A stretch of 64,000 nt of DNA from Lingula anatina (lineage: Eukaryota > Brachiopoda > Lingulata > Lingulida > Lingulidae). Below are positions 20,573 to 34,070 of the stretch, one piece after another (within the stretch, counting starts at the first letter, position 1; each line of letters opens with the position of its first letter). The notes under the pieces were generated by a model. The model made no database searches, was not told the DNA's origin, and saw nothing but the letters and a program-made list of their open reading frames with translations. The position numbers and the translations under genes were made by a program. Location: assembly GCF_001039355.2 (NCBI RefSeq), contig NW_019775400.1, positions 250,841-314,840 on the forward strand, read 5' to 3'.

Positions 20573-23500
20573 ATGCCGTCGATAGATACAGAGTAAGATT
20601 CAAACTCTATTTTAGCGCTTGATAATTTAAATGTTGTGACACGTTACAAATTTTCACGTTAATGTTACATAATTCTTCATTTTTGTAATGTTTTAGCACG
20701 TCAATCAGCTGGGCTGACCAAGTAGAAGCCGGCGAAGAAGGTAAGTCACTTTTAATTTTTGCCATATGGCATGTCTTCATTTCTCTGTTTTGACCGGTTT
20801 GTTTAAGATGTCACACTCTCGATAACTTGTTTGCCTTTGCATTATTCGTTTTGACCATGTTTTTCCTCCACATCCGTCCTATTATTTGTCTTGTGGTTTT
20901 CTGCAATCCCTTTACTGTCAGTGTCGGCGCCGTTAGTGATGGATTCGTGTTACTGAGTGTATCCAGATTCTCCAAACTGGCATCATTTTATTCTTTTGTG
21001 TCAAAAAAACACATGTGCTTTGTTATTATGTTGCATATTTTATTCACAAGTTTGATTTGGTTTTATTTATTAGAGATTGTTTTATGTTTTTCACCCTAAG
21101 CAACAAGTCACTGATCAGTGACATGTCAAAGGGCATGTTAAATTATTGAGTGCATTGCAGTGTGAAAATGTAGGAAGAGAAAGATGTCTGTAATTTCTGT
21201 CGCTTCAATTCAGATGATCTTCCACCTCCATCTGAAGATTATGATGAGGCAACTGGTATTAAGAAAGTCACAGAATACAAGATTAATGAAGATGGAAAGA
21301 AGGTGAAGGTAAGAGAAAAATAAATTTCAAGCAGCAGATATGCACACATGCACTGATTGCTGATACTTTATTCTAAAAAATAGGGTACTATGATATTAAT
21401 TTTATTGTTTTGAAGTTTTATTAACAAAGCATTGTATGAAAATATTTTTTCACAGTTGATGTGTATGTCTTTTTATTCAAAAAAATTCCAAGTAACAAGA
21501 CATTATTACTTAAAATAATTTATGGTGTTGATTCAGAAGTTGTTTGAAGTCAGTTGTTTTAAAAAATAGTAATATGTGATTGTATGCAAATGAACCCATT
21601 TATATTATATGTTAGGTTGTCAAGACATACAGAGTGGAGACACGCAGAGTGTTCAAGACCATTGCCAAAAGAAAGGTTTGCACTGCATCTCTTTGTTTAA
21701 TCTCCCTTCATACCATGTGGAAATGCTTCTGAAAATATTGAATATTTAATAATACATTGATGCAAAATGCACGTGGCTGGGACTTTTGTTCTTGATATTC
21801 TCCAAATTATAAGTCAGCAATGTGTAGGTGAAATCCAATCGTTGTGCATCCATCAATATTGTAATTAACCTGTGCAATGTTTTTTACATTGAGTAATAAT
21901 TTATTTTTAATAAGGTAAAGAATAACAAAAGCACTGCCATTTTAAAAAAAGAGGTAGATTCAATAACCCTTTCTGAGTCTACATGGTCAAGTTTTTAAAT
22001 TTATTTTTCATTTTATTTATTTATTTTATTTTAGACTTGGAGGAAATTTGGTTTAGCTGCCAATGACCCCCCTGGCCCCAACCCAGCCAACACAGTGCTA
22101 GGAGAGGAGGTCTACATGGTGTTTGTACACAATAAAGAGGTATGTGGACCATTTTAGATGTTGTGTCTTTTTTTGTCCAGGAACCAAATAGTTATAGCCA
22201 CATATTTTTGTATGATTGCGCAAATTTTAGATTTTCTGGTATAGCATAAGTGTAGCTCAGATGAATATTTGCATGATCATGGACCTAGCTTGTTTACAGC
22301 AAGAAATGGCTTTTTATAAAGAAAGACCTTTGTGCTTTAGACTTTTTTCTCATGATTTGATGTTGAACATGTTCAATTTTTACCAAGATGTTTTTTAAGA
22401 TGTGCTTTTGGAAACATCTTATACAAATATTATTTTATCAGGGTGCATATTTTCATTGATCTTCACAAGTAAGAAGTGGACTGTTGTGTATTTACTTTTT
22501 GTATTTTATATCAGTAATCATATACACTGTGTTATGATACATTAATTTTTAGGTACAAGATGACAGTGAGGAAGATCCTCTGGCCAAGTTAAAGGGACAG
22601 AAACTGGTCTCCTGTCGTATTTGTAAAGGTGACCATTGGACCACAAAATGTCCTTATAAGGACACACTTGGTCCTATACAGGTAGGCACATATATGTGAT
22701 ATGTAGAAAAAAACTTTGAAGATAGTTTTTGGAATGTGATATTTGTTGTATTCTTTATAGATAAGAAATAATTTACTACCTACTATGTTGCAGTCTACGA
22801 GAAGATTTATAAATTTTGTCTTGGCAGATGGTTTGGCCCTAACTAAGTCAATGCAGGCATAACGTATTGATTGAGATTTTGGTTTGTATTTGCCTCATTG
22901 TTAATCACTTACTTTGAAAAATCTAATGAGATGTTTGGGCAGAAGACCCGATTTTTGTACATGGATTAAGTATCTGGCTTTCCACCAAAGCAGATTGAAA
23001 TTGTACTGAGAAATCGTCACATGGCGGTGCTAACTTTACATGATAATATTGTAGGTACATCTTCCCCAAAATAGCAGCATACTTTGGGAACTCATATTTT
23101 TTTAGGATTGTTTAAAAGTCCCAACCAGTCTCGTCTGCTGGCTCCGCCATACGGATGTGCTCACTCCAGCTGGTGGTACAATACCCAAAAGCAGTATAAC
23201 CTCTCTGATTCTTTAGTTACTATTATTATTATTATTTTAGGAAACATTAGCAGAAGGAGACAAGGCTCCAGGAGACTCCTCTCAGCCAGCACAGCCTGCA
23301 CCAGTCCCTCCTCCCAAAGTGGGAGGCAAATATGTACCTCCCAGTCTTAGAGAGGGGGCCAAGACAGGCAAAGGAGACTCCATGCTGCCCAATAAAAGAG
23401 GAGGTAGTTATAACGCTGAAATATGATCATTTCATACAAGGTTTTTTCCCAGGGTTTGGGGTACAGGCCGTCCACAATTACCTCCTGTAATTTCCTGCAA

Positions 23501-25301
23501 AATTTCAGGGAGTCCAAGTATGCCTATAGCCATCATTTTTCCAAAAAATCCATAAGCCATCCAGCCATCTTTGAAAATGTACGCCATTCAGTTTCGCTGA
23601 TGGCCATCCTGCCAGCATCACTAAATGGCCTACATTTTTAACAGCAACGGTTCGCTGGGAAACCCCTTGATTTGATAACATAATGAAATAGAAAAGCACT
23701 TGGAGAGTGCAAACCTGAACCAAGACAGCACAATTCTTTTTATTATTGATAAACGAGTCAGTTTATGGATCAGCAGCAAAGTCTGTTGAGTGAATATCCC
23801 ATTTCTGACCTATCCTTTTAAAATCAAAATTCATCCAAAAGTTTTTGAGTTGGGTTGTGAACTAGTAAAGCAAAAAAGTTTGGTAGAGGTAAACAGGTAA
23901 ACATCCTGTGTTGTATTACTCTTTTATTAGTGAGATTGGATTCATTTTCTCTTTAGAAAAGAAAGATAGAGGGAAGGCAATAAAGAAAAAAATACTGATT
24001 TTCAATTAAATTCCTTAATTGATGAATATTTTTACAATAAAGTGAATGTAAAAGGAATTTTTGGCGATATATGCTTCATAAATTAATATATTTTCTCAAT
24101 GTTTTCCCAGATGAAGCTGCAACGATAAGAGTGACCAATCTTTCAGAAGACACACGGGAAGCAGATCTTCAAGAATTGTTCCGGCCATTTGGAGCAATAT
24201 CCAGGATATACCTGGCAAAGGATAAAAATACAGGGCAATCAAAGGTAGGGTTTGTTGCCTTGGAAATGTCTGTATTAAATTATTGTATGAATTTTGAAAT
24301 TAAAGAACTAAAAAAATAAATAAATGCTCATAAGCTGGTCCAGGAATAGTTCATTTGATATGTTATAGCTGTTTGTTTTGTTATTTTTGATTAACAGTAC
24401 TCTGAAGCGTTTCCAAAAATTGCTGTTTAAATAGGCAACATAACAACAGAAAATGCCTTTATATTTGCTTTGATCACCTTATTAAATTCGTCTGTGGTGT
24501 AAGAACGGCTAGATGGCTAGTGTTTTTTAAAACTCCTCAATCAGTTTTTACTTTATGTGTAACGAAGCATGTCTTTGTCTTCAGGGTTTTGCCTTTATAA
24601 ATTTCCACCGAAGAGAGGATGCTGCTCGAGCTATAAAAGGAGTGTCTGGATTCGGTTATGACCACTTGATCTTGAAGGTTGAATGGGCAAAGTGAGTATA
24701 GGGTATACATATTGGAATATGTTTGAGGCCGGGTGTTTTCATGTGACTGTGTAAACATTATTATTTGTGTGTGTGTGTCGGGGGAGGGGGGAAGGTGTGT
24801 ATCTAAAGGGAAATTAATGAAAGTAGTAAATCTGATGGACTTATTTGCCAGAATATTTCCGATAAAGAAGTGAGGTATTTCCGGTCATTTTTAAACAAAA
24901 AAAAATGTTAATAATGTTAATGTTAATATGAAACTTAACATAATTGCAGTTTTTATGTTGCATGTAAGAAAATAAGTTGTTCATCTGGAAAGTTTATCCC
25001 TGCCTTTGATATTTAAGAATTTCATGCTTGAAAATATTTTGCCAGATAAGGGATCAATAGGTATTTATGTATTGAACAATACCTGATCGTTTTACAGTGA
25101 ACCACTTTTCATTAAAGGATAATAACAGGCTCATGTTATTTCCTGATAATTCATGAGGTTGATTATGTCCCAACAATACCTGTGGTTTTCCCTTGAAATG
25201 CTGTCTGCCCATTTTTGTCTGTACAAGCAAAATTTTTAATCCTAGAATCCTTGATGTCTGTTTGTCTTAGGGCTGGTGGATTGAATTATCAGGCAATTTA
25301 A
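20573..25301 (+). CDS. EIF3G: Eukaryotic translation initiation factor 3 subunit G
   Basis: Ten exons in consistent phase: 20573-20592, 20697-20740, 21214-21308, 21616-21675, 22035-22139, 22553-22681, 23241-23403, 24111-24244, 24585-24691, 25271-25301 (TAA), about 295 residues (human: 320). Landmarks in order: [13 protein letters not shown], the eIF3g N-domain with [14 protein letters not shown] and [15 protein letters not shown], a CCHC knuckle in [20 protein letters not shown], the KYVPPSLR motif, and a C-terminal RRM with RNP2 TIRVTNL and RNP1 KGFAFINF, ending [12 protein letters not shown]. It is a subunit of the cytosolic eIF3 complex and helps scanning and 43S assembly. The last exon (AGGLNYQAI) is inferred from phase alone. 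If the exon 9 donor is not used, the next codon after AAG is TGA and the protein ends at the same motif. Confidence 0.95.
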
Positions 25302-25911
25302 AAGTGGAAAACTCCTTCCTGCTTCAACCACACATTTTGTTTGTTAATGAAATATTTCTTTTGATTGTGGAAAGTTGAAATGACAGGTTTCAAATTGTGT
25401 GCCCATTAGCCATCTTCCAAATGAGAGGTGTCATAAATCAACACATTTATTGATATTTTTGAGATGTTCTTCTTGAAATATATTGTGGTTGAATTGTTCA
25501 CATTTGGGGTAATTGTTCTGCTGACTAAATCCTTTGATTAATTGATGTAATATCATAAAACTTTTTACAGCTTTGCACTGATTGTTCTGTTTTGTAAGGA
25601 CATTTCTGAATTTGTCACCTAGCTGAAGTTTCCAATATTTTGGCATATATGGTCTTGTCTGTAGGGAAAGGAATAGAAGGCAGCTTAGCTATATTTTAAC
25701 ATATCTGGATAGAAATGAATTGTTACGGCAAATTTTATGTTCCCAAAATGTATTTGAATCAAAATTGAAGAACAGTAGTAAATTGTCAGAACAGAAGGAC
25801 ATTGTTTGTACAAATCAAGTGTGCAAACAATGATCAGAGATAGTGTTATGATTTGAATGATAAAATTAATATAATCAATAATTGCCAATTAAGCCAATAA
25901 TGTACAATATA

Positions 25912-25917
25912 AATAAA
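25912..25917 (+). terminator. Poly(A) signal AATAAA, likely EIF3G 3' end
   Basis: It is about 610 bases after the EIF3G stop and is followed by a GT-rich stretch (gttgacgttgatgctg). Confidence 0.45.
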
Positions 25918-26024
25918 GTTGACGTTGATGCTGACATTATATAGTGTGAGGATTGAACACGTATTAGCCGGTGAACTTGATTTTCCCCTTAAATTTCCAT
26001 GCTGAGTTTTCTACTGAATGATAA

Positions 26025-26026
<2 letters not shown>

Positions 26027-26081
<55 letters not shown>
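26027..26081. repeat. (AT)n microsatellite
   Basis: About 27 uninterrupted dinucleotides. Confidence 0.95.
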
Positions 26082-26084
<3 letters not shown>

Positions 26085-27049
26085 GTGGGGGATGTATCTT
26101 CTTTATGCTGCCTCCTTATTTTATAATGTCTTTTTCAGCACACGTTTAAATTACTTACATATTTTGTTTATTTTTAATTCCTAATTTATGTCCATTATTT
26201 GTTTGTATGACATAATCACTCCTTACCTGACAGTGACAAATTTTGTTTCTTTCTTGCATGACTCTTTTCTAATCACAAGATATTTGGAGTGCATAATCTC
26301 CAACCTTATATAATGCATTGGTATTATATATGTTGGAAACAACTTCTAGCAACAGTTTATTGCTTTGTATACATATATTGATTTAACCGTTTGAGCCACA
26401 GTAAGAAACGACTGGTATTTTACTGAGCTGGCAAATGTAATTGCTTAGGGTCATTCCGCCTCTCTGCGGTGACTAAAAACTTCCCCTGCCTCAAAGATTG
26501 ACAAATTGCTGGTTTAATTAAATGGTTGTTTTGTCTGGCGATCCCATCACCGCTGTCTGTTTTGCGCCACGTTCGATTACAATTAAGTGATCAATAAAAG
26601 GTACGGGCAACTTCTGAAAGAGATGTCAGACCTTATTGCTGTGTAAATGTCATGGAATGATGGTATTAACCCTGCAACATCAACAGCTGAAAAAAAAAGA
26701 AATTCAGGATGTAGTGTAAAAGTCGATTCAAAAGTATTTCAGGAAAATCCATTATATCATAGCATAGTTTTAAATCAGTCGGATGGGATTGGGGGAGTAA
26801 TAAAGGACTTGGTAATAAATGTTTTTCCAGACGTTTTGGTCGTTTATTTAGCGTAGAGATTTTATGGGAGCCTTGTTTATAATTTCTAGATAGCTGCTTT
26901 GCTTTGCATGAAGTGTAGAAAATTTTCACACAGAACGGGTATATAATTTACAATTTAAATATTAAATAAATATGGTTTGATTTGCTTCGTGATTTTATTA
27001 GATGAGATTCAAACTGATTGTAAGTTTGTCTTTGTTTGAACGACTTTCA

Positions 27050-27145
27050 NNNNNNNNNNNNNNNNNNNNNNNNNNNNNNNNNNNNNNNNNNNNNNNNNNN
27101 NNNNNNNNNNNNNNNNNNNNNNNNNNNNNNNNNNNNNNNNNNNNN
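27050..27145. other. Assembly gap (96 N)
   Basis: It is followed directly by a run of about 14 G. C-rich runs also occur at 27266-27290. Homopolymer G/C runs recur at gap edges in this window. Confidence 0.99.
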
Positions 27146-30100
27146 GGGGGGGGGGGGGGTCAAACAAACGAACCTTCCTTGTTGTCGGGAAAATATCCGC
27201 TCTAGTAAAATATTGATCTAAGCACACGAATTACGTGGTTAAAACGTCCACTTTCTCACAACCGCCCGCCCCCTCCCCCCCCCCCCTCTTTCCTGTCTTT
27301 TGAAAATGCTGCCTACGGGCCTGATGTATAAAAGTAATAAACGTTCATTTGTCCTTGTTTGAACTGCTTTTATTGCATACAAGTAATAAAACTTATTGTT
27401 TATTATTTCAGACCGTCGGGCACACAGTGAGTGCAGTTAAACTGAAGAGATCTGCTTACTATGGCATCTTCCAATTTGCGGCAACTTCAAAGACATTCGC
27501 AGTCATTTATTTTCTTCATTTATTATCTTCAAGTACATTGACAAAATTACATTTTTCGTAATACTGGATGTAAAAGAATAAATGTGTAAGATTATTCAGA
27601 TTATTCATTAATTTAAATGGAACCAAGTGAGTACGGATACACAGGAATAGTTTTTTCCTTTTTTTTTGGATGAAATCGCAGTCCTCCTCATTAAGTGCAT
27701 TGCTAACTCTTGTAATTGAAACACATTTCCCCAAGGAAGGATACTTCGTACAAGAAAATTAACTCGAGGCCGAAGAAAAGGAAAATTTGTATAAAGCTGT
27801 AACATCGCATAGGATGACTTTGGTTGGAGGATCCTCGATTCTCTATGTCGCATCATTATCGCTAAAGTGAGTTTATTTCTACTAAGACAAATGAATTTGG
27901 CGAAGAGTAACTCGTATTTGCGCCAATTTTTTCCAAATAAATTCGGGACTTTGAATTGAATGTCTTATCATCCTAGCACCTTGCTGTTGGCACTATTTAA
28001 TGCATTTTATTGTGAGGCCCGCATTGAATGAATGTACGATCTAGACCTGCGTACTTGCGCCCAAAAATAAAGAAATATCTAGGAATTTATCGTTTTTTTT
28101 TTTGTTTTTTTTTTTTTTACTTATTAGTAGAATACTTGTGAAAGATGCGAAACGTCGAGTGGTCACGTGATCAGATAGGAAGAAAGTCCGGTATTGACTT
28201 TGATTCAAAATAATATATACCTTGCTCTTTCTTTATTTATATTACTTTAAAAAAGCGAATTAGGCAATTAACGCCACTGATATTGGAGAACAAATGCTTT
28301 AATAATCTAAATATTTTTCAGAATAATGTTATAACGTAATATATTATAATAGTGTTAAATATAGATAAAATAAAACTTTGTTAGTATGGCATCTTTCTTC
28401 TCGCCCCCAAAAATATGCAGTCGCAAAAGAAATAAATTGCCCTTGGGGTTTCTGCAAATTACGTCGGAATGACCGTTACTTCGTTATGGGATGGAGTTAT
28501 TAACTCGTGCTACTTCAATCCTATCGTCTTTTATTGTCCACGTTAATGGTCCATTTAATGGCAGTTGACATTTTACTTGCCCTTTTTGGATCTCACTCAC
28601 TACATGGTTTCATTTTGATCAGTGTCACTATAGAATTTGATTAGTGCCTGGCGTTTCTTTCATTTTTCTAGTCATCCCCCACTAGCGGTTTTTAAATCGT
28701 AAATTAAGGGTTTTCTGCATATTGCTGTTTTTTCATTCTTTTTTTTTTTTTTTTTTTTTTTTCACTTTCCACAACAGATAAAATTTATTTAAATGGCTTG
28801 GTCTGTTTATTACCTCGGATTTAACATTTTATATTTGAGTTCTATTAAGGCTGTTCAATCAACTGAAGTTTTTATGCATTTTCTAGCTCAGAGATTATGA
28901 CGAAATTTCCAAAATGAAAATAAAATACAAATGACGAAATTTAATTCACACTATTAAATCATAACGCGTGACCTTGACTGAGGCATATTAGCGTGTGACC
29001 TTGACTCGAACAACTTGGAAATGTCCGGTTTCCATACTGGGGAAACTTAATCAAAACAAGTAGATTAACTTAAACGCTTTCATTGCAGTCGATACATTAA
29101 TAGAAGCGGTCTTATAAACCAGAAAATCTTTTCAAACTTAAGTCACGCACGCCCGTGACTAGCGACAATATGTATCACGGGTCAAAGAAGTTTTACCGGA
29201 GAAATTCCAACTCAACGTATTTGTCCAGCTCAATTACCGGTAAGTTGGATAACGGTCGATACTTGGATTAAAATGCCTAGAATGCGATTGTTCTTTGGTC
29301 AATTGTGCATCAACGTCTTCGTAACATGGTGTAGCGGTCTCTTTGTACCGCCGCTAACCTTGTCCTGTACAAATTTACCTCGTTTGGCAAAACTTGTTCC
29401 AGATTGTTTTCCCACGATGAAAAATATAAGCGAAACTGTTATTATGATCGAAGAAGTTTATTTCATATGCAATATGTATATGCTAGTATATCTGTAAAGG
29501 TTATGAAAAAAAAGGACAGATATACGTACAGTATTCCATTTGAGAAATGTTAAAAAAAGGTCAATCTAACTTCAAAATATGAAATGTAAAATCCGAAGTA
29601 ATAAACGGACAAGCCATTCAAAGTAAATTTTATCTGCAGTGTCAAGTGAAAAAAAGATTTTAAAAACTCTTTAATTCAATCTTCAACACTGTTGTATTCA
29701 TTGTATAAGTTATTTTTCTTCAAATTCTAGAAATTACGTTTAAAAGTAATCTCGTTTAGATACATTAGTTGCTCGGTATTGATACATGTCGCTCCGAGTT
29801 CGTGTCACCGGTAGTAGATGGGTTCCTTTTTCACCATTGGGGTGTAGAATAAAATTATGTTGTGAATGAGGGATGATCGAATAAACACAAGCAAACTTTC
29901 CCCAAAGCTGCTTAACTTTTGTAAACGAATAAGATCGGCGCATACAATGAAGCTCGGAAGAAGATGGAGACAAGAGACTCAAATAAGTCGATGCCTCCAG
30001 ACATCCCCAGATAGTAACTCGTCTGGGCACTAACCTTGGTTTTACGTGTCGGGTGCTGTTTTGCGAAATGAATTAAACGAAATATAACAAGGAATGGTAA

Positions 30101-30787
30101 TAGTCAAGAAATCGATTTGCAAGAGGCAAAAATGGCACAAAACACTGATGGCTATATAAAGCGGTTATTTTCCCATAAATTACCATATTCAAACAGGACA
30201 CATTATTTCAATGCCTTTATAATAACGGCACAAATACACCTACGCTACAGACCAAAAAGAAATGAAAGGGAACAAGGCACGTGTATTTTAAAAATGACAA
30301 CCCATGGTTTTTCGCAGACCGGAAGGAGGGATGGCGCGCGGATTTGTGTTTGCTCAGGGATTAATAACAAAAACCTCCCACTGATCAATAATTGTCCTTG
30401 TTTTATGTCGACTAAATCATATTGTGAGGAAGTGCAAGGAAACCAAATGCGCGTATAAAGTATAAAGGGAAATCAAAAATCATCAGCAAATATTATTCGA
30501 TTTCCAGAATAAGCATTATGATTTGATTGCTGTAGGAAATTGACGTCTGTTTCAGGAGACAAGCCTTTTTCTGTGCCAAAATGACGTGGGAATTTTTGAT
30601 TTACTCAGGGAGACATGTTACAAATAGGAAGATATGAAAAGTTGAGAGATTTTCTCATACAATAATTGGTCTTACCATACGAGCAAATATTAAATAATAA
30701 AATCAAGGAATTCAGCGCAAGGGTAGCTGGATAAATGATTAATCTGAATGCCTTTTTTCTCTATAACTTTTAAACTGCCCCAAAAGA

Positions 30788-30970
30788 CCAGTGGCGGATT
30801 TAAGGGGGGCCTCTTGATATAAGTATTTTGAATAGCTGAATCGTAGTTCTAAATACGAAATGGCACCGTTTGCCCTTCAAGATACCGAACCCCACACCAA
30901 GGGGGCAAGGGTTGGCGTGAATGGCGTCGCATCCGAGGCCTGCCGTTCTTAAAAAACTGGACAATAAGGA
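30788..30970. mobile_element. Degenerate copy of GTGGCGGATTTA-ended MITE family
   Basis: It starts AGTGGCGGATTTAAGGGGGG and shares the internal landmarks gaatagctgaatc.tagttctaaa, gaaccccacaccaagggg and gcatccgagg.ctg with copies at 46237 and at 50780/51566. The right end is decayed. Confidence 0.65.
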
Positions 30971-31703
30971 AGTGTTACATTTCATGATTGATTGCATTTA
31001 AGGGAGCATCTGCTAGAGCTGTAACATTCTTATCCTTTCATTCCTTTTATGCACACTGAGGTGAATTTTTCTTCATGACAAGTGCGATCACACCCGCCAT
31101 AGTGAATTCAGTATCTTTCAGTATTTTTCTTGAGATTTTTAAAGCATTTTTGCTGTTCTGCATGACACACAACTGCATTCGTTCACTTGTGCTGCTCTTA
31201 ATTAAGATTCAATCTAACAATTTCCGATTTAAGGTCGTCTAAGAAAAATTGGCCCGCGAAGAAGTTGTCGACACATGTTATTATCCGAAGCAACTTTGTG
31301 GTCGTGACTTGTCTGACTTTCTTTCTTTTTTTTTTTTTTTTTTTTTTTCAGTATTCACATTTGTGGAAGTTTTGTTTTCCGCTTGAATTAATTCCTGAAG
31401 TCTTCTAATGTCTGAATGCGGCACTGCATGAAATTTGTAAACACATCTATCAAGCGACACCAGGACGAAGCCGGCTTTTCACTTTGGTCAAAAGCAGACG
31501 TTGTGTGGAACGCTCAACCCTCGCGGGACCGGTACATTAACCCGTACGTAGCTTGAGGCGAACGCCGGACGTGGCAGCTCATTTCATTAGCGACTGTGAA
31601 CTGTTTTATGGCATTTCAGTCATAGTTTCTGCTTTGTGTTCTCTTTAGAGAACCCCCATATAATCAATTGGCACTCACTGCTTTACGTGGTTTAATTTAA
31701 CCA

Positions 31704-31925
31704 GACCAGGCCCCAGTTTCACAAAAAAAGTCAGTTCCCTGGCTTATTTGACTAGGATTTACACGAAAGTGCTGTTACACTGCTACTGATAGGGTAAGAT
31801 GTGCCCATGTGACCATGTAACCTCGGTAATTTAAATTTTAAAAAAAGTTCTCTGACTAAGAAGTTAGAAGACTTAGAACTTAAAAGTTCTTAGTCAGAGA
31901 ACTTTTTTTTCTGTGAAACCAGGGC
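31704..31925. mobile_element. MITE with CCAGGCCCCAGTTTCAC ends and inner hairpin
   Basis: The left end ggccccagtttcacaaaaa is matched inverted by the right end ctgtgaaaccagggcc. Inside, aaaaagttctctgactaaga (about 31845-31870) and its inverse (about 31888-31910) form a strong hairpin. There is no coding sequence. The target duplication is unclear. Confidence 0.65.
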
Positions 31926-32860
31926 CAGAATATCAGCAGCAACTTCGATTGCGTGCCAAGAAAACTAATTTCATGTTCTTTTCAGTCCTGAAGCACCGAT
32001 CTGTGTAAGACGAACAGTCGTGGGATTAAATTGCAAAAAAAAGAATATTGTCTTGAATGGTAATTTTTTATATATATGCTCGATTTTTGTAGCGTTTCTC
32101 AACTGAATGCTTGGTAATGGGATAGTATAGGAAATAGAAGATACAGAAATGAAAAAAGATTTTCTGCTCTGCTACACAAAGCCTGGGTTTATTAGATTGT
32201 CTCTACCACAAACTCCGTACTGTATGAGTGTTATTAAAGTAGCTTAAGGTTTTTTCAAAGTTTTTTGAAAGTTATTTTCAATGTTGCTGAGGCACAGGCA
32301 GCCTAAACTGACAATGACACTGAAACATAACAGTAAAAAGTTTTTATTTCAAATTGGAAGGAAAGTTTTGTGTATTTGTTATGATAAATCCGACTGACGA
32401 AAGGTCATACGATTGTGATGAAATAATTTGATTCATTGCAGTATTAATAATTGGAAGAATTAATTAATTTGCTACGCAAAATTAATTAATTAATTGATTA
32501 ATAACAGCTAAATCTTTAAATAGTAACTTCACAAAGAAATCGGTTTGAACGCTAAAATCCTTGTTTATGAAGCCGTGTTGCCCTTCCACATGTCCGTTTG
32601 ACAAAAAGTCCAAATACTTTGTCCACTTGATAAAGTCGACGTTGAACTAGTATTGGTCTAAGAGCGCTTAACATACGACTGACCCATAGTAAATCGCAAC
32701 TGACATGCCTCAATTGGCCATCATCCCCACTGACAGTAACTATCATTATTAATTGCATCGCAATTTGCCTTTACAACTTTTTAATTAAAAACCCGGTATA
32801 AAACGGGGTAAGCAGTATTTAATTTTTTTTTTTTTTTTTTTTTGTAAAACGCATCTAAGA

Positions 32861-33044
32861 ACGCATTCAGAACAGCGAACTAATAACAGATCTGATGATC
32901 AAATATGGTCACCCACCAAAAAGCTTGCCGCTTAATTCCCGATTAGGGTCTGAATAGATTTCCTGCGGGGATTACTCAACAAGCATTCAAGTGGGTCGGC
33001 CATACTTGATCCGTGGATCTGTTAGTCCGCTGTTTTGAATACGC
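32861..33044 (-). mobile_element. MITE copy A (GCATTCACAACA-type ends)
   Basis: It begins acgcattcagaacagcgaac and ends gctgttttgaatacgc, forming inverted ends. On the minus strand it aligns through most of its length with 58532-58690, sharing for example gacccacttgaatgcttgtt, aatccccgcagg and aatctattcag. Two copies 25 kb apart in opposite orientation define a small family. Confidence 0.8.
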
Positions 33045-34011
33045 TCTAAGACGGCTAAATTTCGGCGAGTTCCAGCCTGTCCGCTCTTTACGGCTCTGTC
33101 ACGCATAAGGATCATATGGCATGAATTATACATTTGTACGCACAACTTTGAGCGTATAAAATCACCCTCTTTCCAGCGTATATAATTGAAGACTTTGATA
33201 GCGTGTGAACTTGTTTTTCTACATGCTCAGAACATTTTGTCTCCATCCGGGTTTCGAACGCACACCAAGATTTACCTCCGCATTTGAGACGTGAGTGTAA
33301 CGTGAGTGTAACGAAGCCCTGCGTTTGTTTGCATGTGGCCAATTTTTGTCATATGCCACTGCTATACGCTAGGTGGGCCTTTACACTGACCGCGAGTGCA
33401 AAGAAAGGTACTATCAGCGCACGTCTCATGGTATAAACGAACGTCTTTGTAAAATCAATACTCAACGAATTACGAGTCCGACCCATCCTTGGTAAAGAAA
33501 TCACATCTCGCTTAATCATCTTCGAGCAGAATAATTGTTGTCATATTTGCTGTAATCTTACTACATACTCATTACTTTGGATCGTTCCACTCAATGATAT
33601 CAGAAAATCTCGATAGTATCTGGGTTCACTGAATAAAAACCCTGTGGAGCAAAGAATGAACGAGGGCTTATGTGTATTCAAGGCCAAGCAAGAACGTTCG
33701 GAGCGTGTATCGTTGCCCCTAGGGTGAGAACAAAAACAACCTAAATCAAAAGTGAATAACAATCTCCTGTCAAGTTTCGAAACCACTTAAGCCAGTAATT
33801 CGTTTTCGATGCATCAAACGTCGATCGCGGTCTCGGACGAGTGGTGTTGATCTTCCGATATAAGTCGACTGCAAGAGAACGTCTACAAGGATTAATCAGT
33901 ACTTTAATCCTTCTTCAATTTCCTCACCACTATTTCTTTCTTTTTTCTTTGCTTTTTGGTTTTTGGATTTGTGAAAACACACCTCGATTTTTATGATCAG
34001 TCTGTCTCGAG

Positions 34012-34028
34012 AAATAATAATAATAATA

Positions 34029-34070
<42 letters not shown>
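34012..34070. repeat. (AAT/ATT)n microsatellite with polarity switch
   Basis: Four AAT units are followed by about fifteen ATT units, so the start of the tract can fold on itself. Confidence 0.9.

Noticed and set aside
24071-24319. EIF3G exon 8 frame running on past 24244
   Set aside because: The RRM breaks off exactly at AAG|gtaggg and resumes with GFAFINF at 24585, so this is a spliced exon.
29740-30458. Frames of 96 (minus) and 113 (plus) codons in the gene-poor region
   Set aside because: No signal peptide, domain or exon boundary. Lengths are within chance expectation for a 64-kb window.
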